11,195 nucleotides of DNA from Acanthamoeba castellanii str. Neff (taxonomy: Eukaryota > Discosea > Longamoebia > Acanthamoebidae): NCBI RefSeq assembly GCF_000313135.1, contig NW_004457303.1, positions 14,414-25,608 of the forward strand. Reading direction: 5' to 3'. The position numbers and the translations under genes were made by a program. A model generated the notes under the pieces. It was not told where the DNA came from, made no database searches, and saw only the letters and a list, made by a program, of their open reading frames with translations. Positions 8,066 through 11,195 of this stretch are shown here, in pieces (the first letter of the stretch is position 1; each line of letters opens with the position of its first letter).

Positions 8066-8072
8066 CGCTCAT
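8049..8072 (-). promoter_or_regulatory. Short upstream ORF overlapping the start of the acidic-protein gene
   Basis: An ATG at 8072 opens a seven-codon frame ending in TAA at 8049, overlapping the main ATG (8065) in another frame. Its context is weak (C at -3), while the main ATG has G at -3. If the transcript starts upstream, some ribosomes would miss the main start, which could lower expression. Confidence 0.35.
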
Positions 8073-8447
8073 CTGTTGGGCCAGTGATGAGTGTGTAGCT
8101 CGATAAATCTCAACTATTCTTTGATAGTTGAGCCCCAGTAGCGACCTTCGGTAGAGATGGGTGAGTACCTAACTCTTGATTCAAGCTACCAGCGCCGAAA
8201 GCGACTCTGGGGTATGTCCCACAACCACAACAACCAAGGTACTAGACGAAGGTAGTTTTTGGGAGCAACGAGGAATAATAGAGCACCCCTTATTTCATTT
8301 GCCGTCGACCGACCACACCAGACCACAGCACGACCATAAGCCCCAACTCTGCGAATCGATTTCCGGTTTTTGCCCGGCTCTGTCGCATCATTTCCTTTTT
8401 TAATCACCAAAAGAAATTAAAAAAGAATTTGAAATGGCTAAAAGGGC
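8066..8447. other. Intergenic region between TPR gene and acidic-protein gene
   Basis: About 380 bases. It holds the 3' flank of the TPR gene (minus-strand T-rich run near 8425-8397) and the promoter or leader of the acidic-protein gene. No TATA box like those at 3.4 and 3.8 kb is seen. A 9-bp perfect hairpin lies at 8109-8132. The short frames on both strands have no recognisable protein features. Confidence 0.5.
8109..8132. repeat. Nine-bp perfect hairpin upstream of acidic-protein gene
   Basis: CTCAACTAT (8109-8117) and ATAGTTGAG (8124-8132) form a perfect stem with a six-base loop, 44 bases above the protein start. It could act in the 5' leader as RNA structure or as a dyad-binding site. 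The pairing is certain; the function is unknown. Confidence 0.5.
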
Positions 8448-11195
8448 CTACAGGTTCACGCGACCACTGGTCGTGTATCCGGCAATGGCGGCCATCACGT
8501 CCTGTTGAGAGAAGAGAGAGCAGAGGCAAGGCAGAGTAAGCGTAAGCAGTGTGTTGTGTGTTGTGTGTTGTGAGGTTTGGTGGTTGATGAGAGAAGGGTG
8601 ATCCTACCTGCTCCTGTGCCTGTGGCACGCCGCTGTCCTCCGAATGGCTCGTGCCCAGCAAACCACCGCGTTCTATTCGAAGGTGTACGAGTTAGAGCAG
8701 AGAACGTGTGTGCGGGTGTGTGTGTGGTATGCGCGTGTTGTGTAGCTACACACCCGGAGACTGAAGGAAGCTAGAGGCGTCCTGGCCCTGCTCGCGCTTA
8801 ATGAACTGGCGTATCGCAGCATCCTTGATCACCTTCAACTCCTCCGTCCGGTTGCGTACCACCCCCACCCACGGATGCTCCGCGTGTTCGTCGCCAGTCC
8901 TGTGTGTGGTGTGTGTGTGTGTGTGTCCGCCGAACTTGTTAAGCAGGCTCAACGAAACAGACGCTGCTTGAACTACGTACTTGGCGGCAGGGACAAGGGC
9001 GAAGATACTCCGAACTCGCTTCAAGCAACTGATAGCTAACGGATATACGGTGTGCGTGTCGTGTGTCGTGTGTGTCGTGTGTCGTGTCAATGTGCAGCGT
9101 CAAATGTTTTCGCGGTTGGTGAGTGCGTGTACCGGTGTTAAACTTGGCCATCTCCTGAGCTACTCCGCTCATCTCGTACTCCAACATGCCCACTGTGATG
9201 TGGCCGTTGCCGAGCACCTCGCGCTTGCGCTCCAGGGCTTGCGCCATGAGCCGCGCGGCGTCTTCCAAGTTCCTGGGTAGAGGTGGTGAAGCCTTCGGGT
9301 AAGTGTCCCTTCTGTTTGTGAACGGCGGGTGGTGACGGCGTGGAGGAGGTGACCCACTTTTGCCTGAGGCACAGATCGGCCAGCACGCCCCAAGCCGTGG
9401 CCGTGGGGACACTGTAGGGTCCTGCGTGCCGCGTTGCGTGAGTTTTGTGGACAGCACACGCACACGCACACGCACAGTGTATGGCGCCGTACCCCGCTCT
9501 CGCTTCTGGATCGACAGCACGCGTTTGATCATGCTCTCGGCCTCTGGATAGAGCTCATTTTCTGATGGGAGAGCGTGAGGTCATGTGAGCTCCCGCGGGC
9601 GCGCACGCGGTACCACTAAGCGTGTTGAACTAAGCGTGTTGAACGAGTCGGACACGAGGTAGGTACCCATGTAAACGTGGGCCATGTAGTAAAGATGCCG
9701 GCACAGCGCCGGATGCTCGACGCCTGGCGACCACATAACCAAAATAAGTAAAATGTAAAATGTAAAATGTAAAAGAAAATAACTAAATAAAAAGAAAATT
9801 GAAACAAATGTGTGCCAGAATGCGGTACCGAGCGTGGCTGAGAGTTTGTCGATGACTTTGCGGTAGGCGAGCTCGTTGGTGAGGTCCTGCGTCTTCTTCA
9901 CGTATTCCCGGTTCAGGGCGTTCATCGCCTCCTGCACCTCCTTCTTGAGCGCCTGGACCTCGTGCTCGCCCTTGGCCCCGCTGTCCGCCGTACGCGACGG
10001 ATTTACCTCGGGCGTCCACTCATCGTCCTGCGTGTGCGGTGCGTGTGTGTGCGGTGCGTGTTAAGTATATGTAGCATAAAGCGGGCGTGCGAGAGGGTAC
10101 GTTGTGGACGGCGGGTGTCTGGAGGCGAATGAAGCTGCCCTCTTTTTCGCCCATGCCCTCCGTCTCCTGCCGGCGGGCCTCCTTCTCCCGGTCCTCCCGC
10201 GCCAGCCGCCGCGCCTCGACAAAGTGCTTAACGCGCCAGTGCTTGCTGGCGTGGAGGTGCGAGTGGAAGAAGGGGTGGTCCCACCGCTCCACATCCCACG
10301 CCTTCTGGAACAGCTCCTCGTGCAGCGGCATGGCCTCCACGTGCTTGCCCATGTGCTCGAGCAGCACCGCCAGATCGCACTTGACCTCCATCGTCTTGGC
10401 CTCCGTATTCTCGTTCCGTTCTCTGTCGCTCACAGCGTGAGTGTACGTTTCAACGTAGGCCGTGTGTGTGTGTGTGTGTGTGTCTGCGCGTCTGTGTATC
10501 CGTGTGTGTGTGTGTGTGTGGCTTACTTGATCTCCTTTCGCTTTTCTTCCTCCTCTGGCAGCGGAAGCACCGATCGAACTGTGAAGAGTGCGAAGGAATC
10601 GTGTCACTCGTACACTTCATGCGCGCGAGAAGAAGCAACGCAAAGTTCGGGCGTACCCATAAGCTCTATGCTCCGACGATAGAGCCGCTCGGCGTCGTCG
10701 CTCTTGCCCAAGTCTGACCTCAGCCAGGGACAACGAGTTAAGACGCGTTGCGTTGCGTTAATAAGGCGTGGGCACTGTACCTTCGGTGACGTTGCCCAGG
10801 TCGTGGAGGGCGAGGGCTGTGAGGAAGCTCTCCTCGCCGGCGTACTTCTCGCAGATGCGGACCACCCGCTCGGTGAGCGTCCGTGCGAGGGCCAGGTCGC
10901 CCCGCATCCGCTGGAGCGTGGCGTACGGCGCGAGGTGGTTGCACAGATCGGGGTGGTCGGCGCCGTAGACCCGCTCCCGCATCGTCACAGCTCGCCGCAT
11001 GCTCTTCTCCGCCTTGTCCAGCTCGTACCTGCACGTGCGCACAGAGTCAGCACGACACGACACACGCAGCGCGGGTGTGCGGTGTGGTACTGAAGCCAAC
11101 GCCAGGCGGCCCATCGCTCCAGCAGCCAGGCCACGGGCAGGAGAAAGGGCGAACAGGAGCCGCGACCGAGTGGGGCGTCTTGCAGGCCTTGCCGT
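8448..11195 (-). CDS. Kinesin-light-chain-like TPR protein (5' end outside window)
   Basis: Fourteen exons in the window: 11195-11091, 11028-10781, 10713-10657, 10578-10527, 10422-10101, 10027-9829, 9723-9667, 9561-9493, 9421-9358, 9272-9133, 9035-8981, 8899-8754, 8672-8608, 8501-8448. Every join is GT-AG with matching phase, giving 543 codons then TAG. Numbered from the window edge, TPR-type helices include YELDKAEKSMRRAVTMRERV (36-55), ALHDLGNVTEDLGKSDDAER with LYRRSIEL (about 108-135), and KCDLAVLLEHMGKHVEAMPL (about 167-186). LGVEHPALCRHLYYMAHVYM (327-346), followed by YPEAESMIKRVLSIQ, is a textbook kinesin-light-chain repeat (LG..HP...L..A..Y...Y.EAE). A charged helical insert rich in Arg/Glu/Lys spans about 205-325. 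TPRs of this type bind cargo or partner proteins; the exact partner is unknown. The tail ends AGYTTSGRVNL. The family is confident; exons 1, 11 and 13 rest mainly on phase. Confidence 0.83.
8909..8926. repeat. (GT)9 microsatellite in TPR intron 11
   Basis: GT dinucleotide run (CA on the coding strand) directly before the acceptor at 8902-8900, so that acceptor is preceded by CA repeats rather than a pure pyrimidine tract. Confidence 0.9.
9615..9642. repeat. Perfect 14-bp tandem duplication in TPR intron 7
   Basis: ACTAAGCGTGTTGA occurs twice head to tail. On the coding strand each copy carries CGCTTAG, an acceptor-like end, but using either would not preserve the frame as well as the acceptor at 9564-9562. 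Confidence 0.9.
9748..9774. repeat. GTAAAAT tandem repeat in TPR intron 6
   Basis: Three full 7-base GTAAAAT units and a partial fourth, inside an AT-rich intron; on the coding strand they form a T-rich tract ahead of the acceptor at 9726-9724. Confidence 0.85.
10462..10520. repeat. Two (GT)n microsatellites in TPR intron 4
   Basis: GT runs at 10462-10483 and 10502-10520 are separated by a short degenerate spacer. They fill the 5' half of the 10526-10423 intron. Confidence 0.9.

Noticed and set aside
10423..10429. ACAGAGA, as in U6 snRNA, on the minus strand
   Set aside because: It spans the acceptor of TPR exon 5 and no other U6 landmark is nearby.

Overview
This window looks like GC-rich nuclear DNA of a protist, most like a free-living amoeba of the Acanthamoeba type. 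Three of the five gene models are split by short GT-AG introns (57-153 nt, often starting GTAC). Coding exons have GC-rich third positions, and the introns carry CA/TG-rich low-complexity runs. The species assignment is an inference; no rRNA or organelle marker is present. All five gene models lie on the minus strand, so transcription runs from high to low coordinates.

Layout from right to left (5' to 3' on the minus strand): (1) 11195-8448, the 3' part of a kinesin-light-chain-like TPR protein, 14 exons in the window, with the 5' end outside. (2) 8065-5063, a complete 7-exon gene for an 836-residue protein with a Ser-rich start, a mixed-charge R/E/D/K tract, a long acidic region and a C-terminal Cys/His cluster that resembles an unclassified zinc finger. 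(3) 5062-3818, about 1.2 kb with no convincing gene but with several structured sequences: a 104-bp element with terminal inverted repeats and a possible target duplication, three hairpins ending in T7 on the minus strand, and a set of interlocking inverted repeats. (4) 3691-3389, a small gene (100 residues if unspliced) behind a TATA box. (5) 3154-2105, an apparently intronless protein kinase behind an identical GTATAAAA box; that box overlaps the stop codon of the small gene. (6) 2104-1214, non-coding. (7) 1213-1, the 5' part of a RUN-domain protein resembling the RUFY family, seven exons in the window, 3' end outside.

The exon joins of the three split genes were worked out by hand from GT/AG sites, reading frame and family resemblance. 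In each case the phases close exactly: TPR 543 codons plus stop, acidic protein 836 codons plus stop, RUN 174 codons and still open. There is no operon-like logic. The RUN and TPR proteins both suggest vesicle or motor-linked transport, but that proximity may be chance. The most unusual items are the acidic/Cys-His protein with an in-frame retainable intron inside its finger, the DWG-type kinase, the stop codon shared with a TATA box, and the structured gap at 4.0-4.5 kb.
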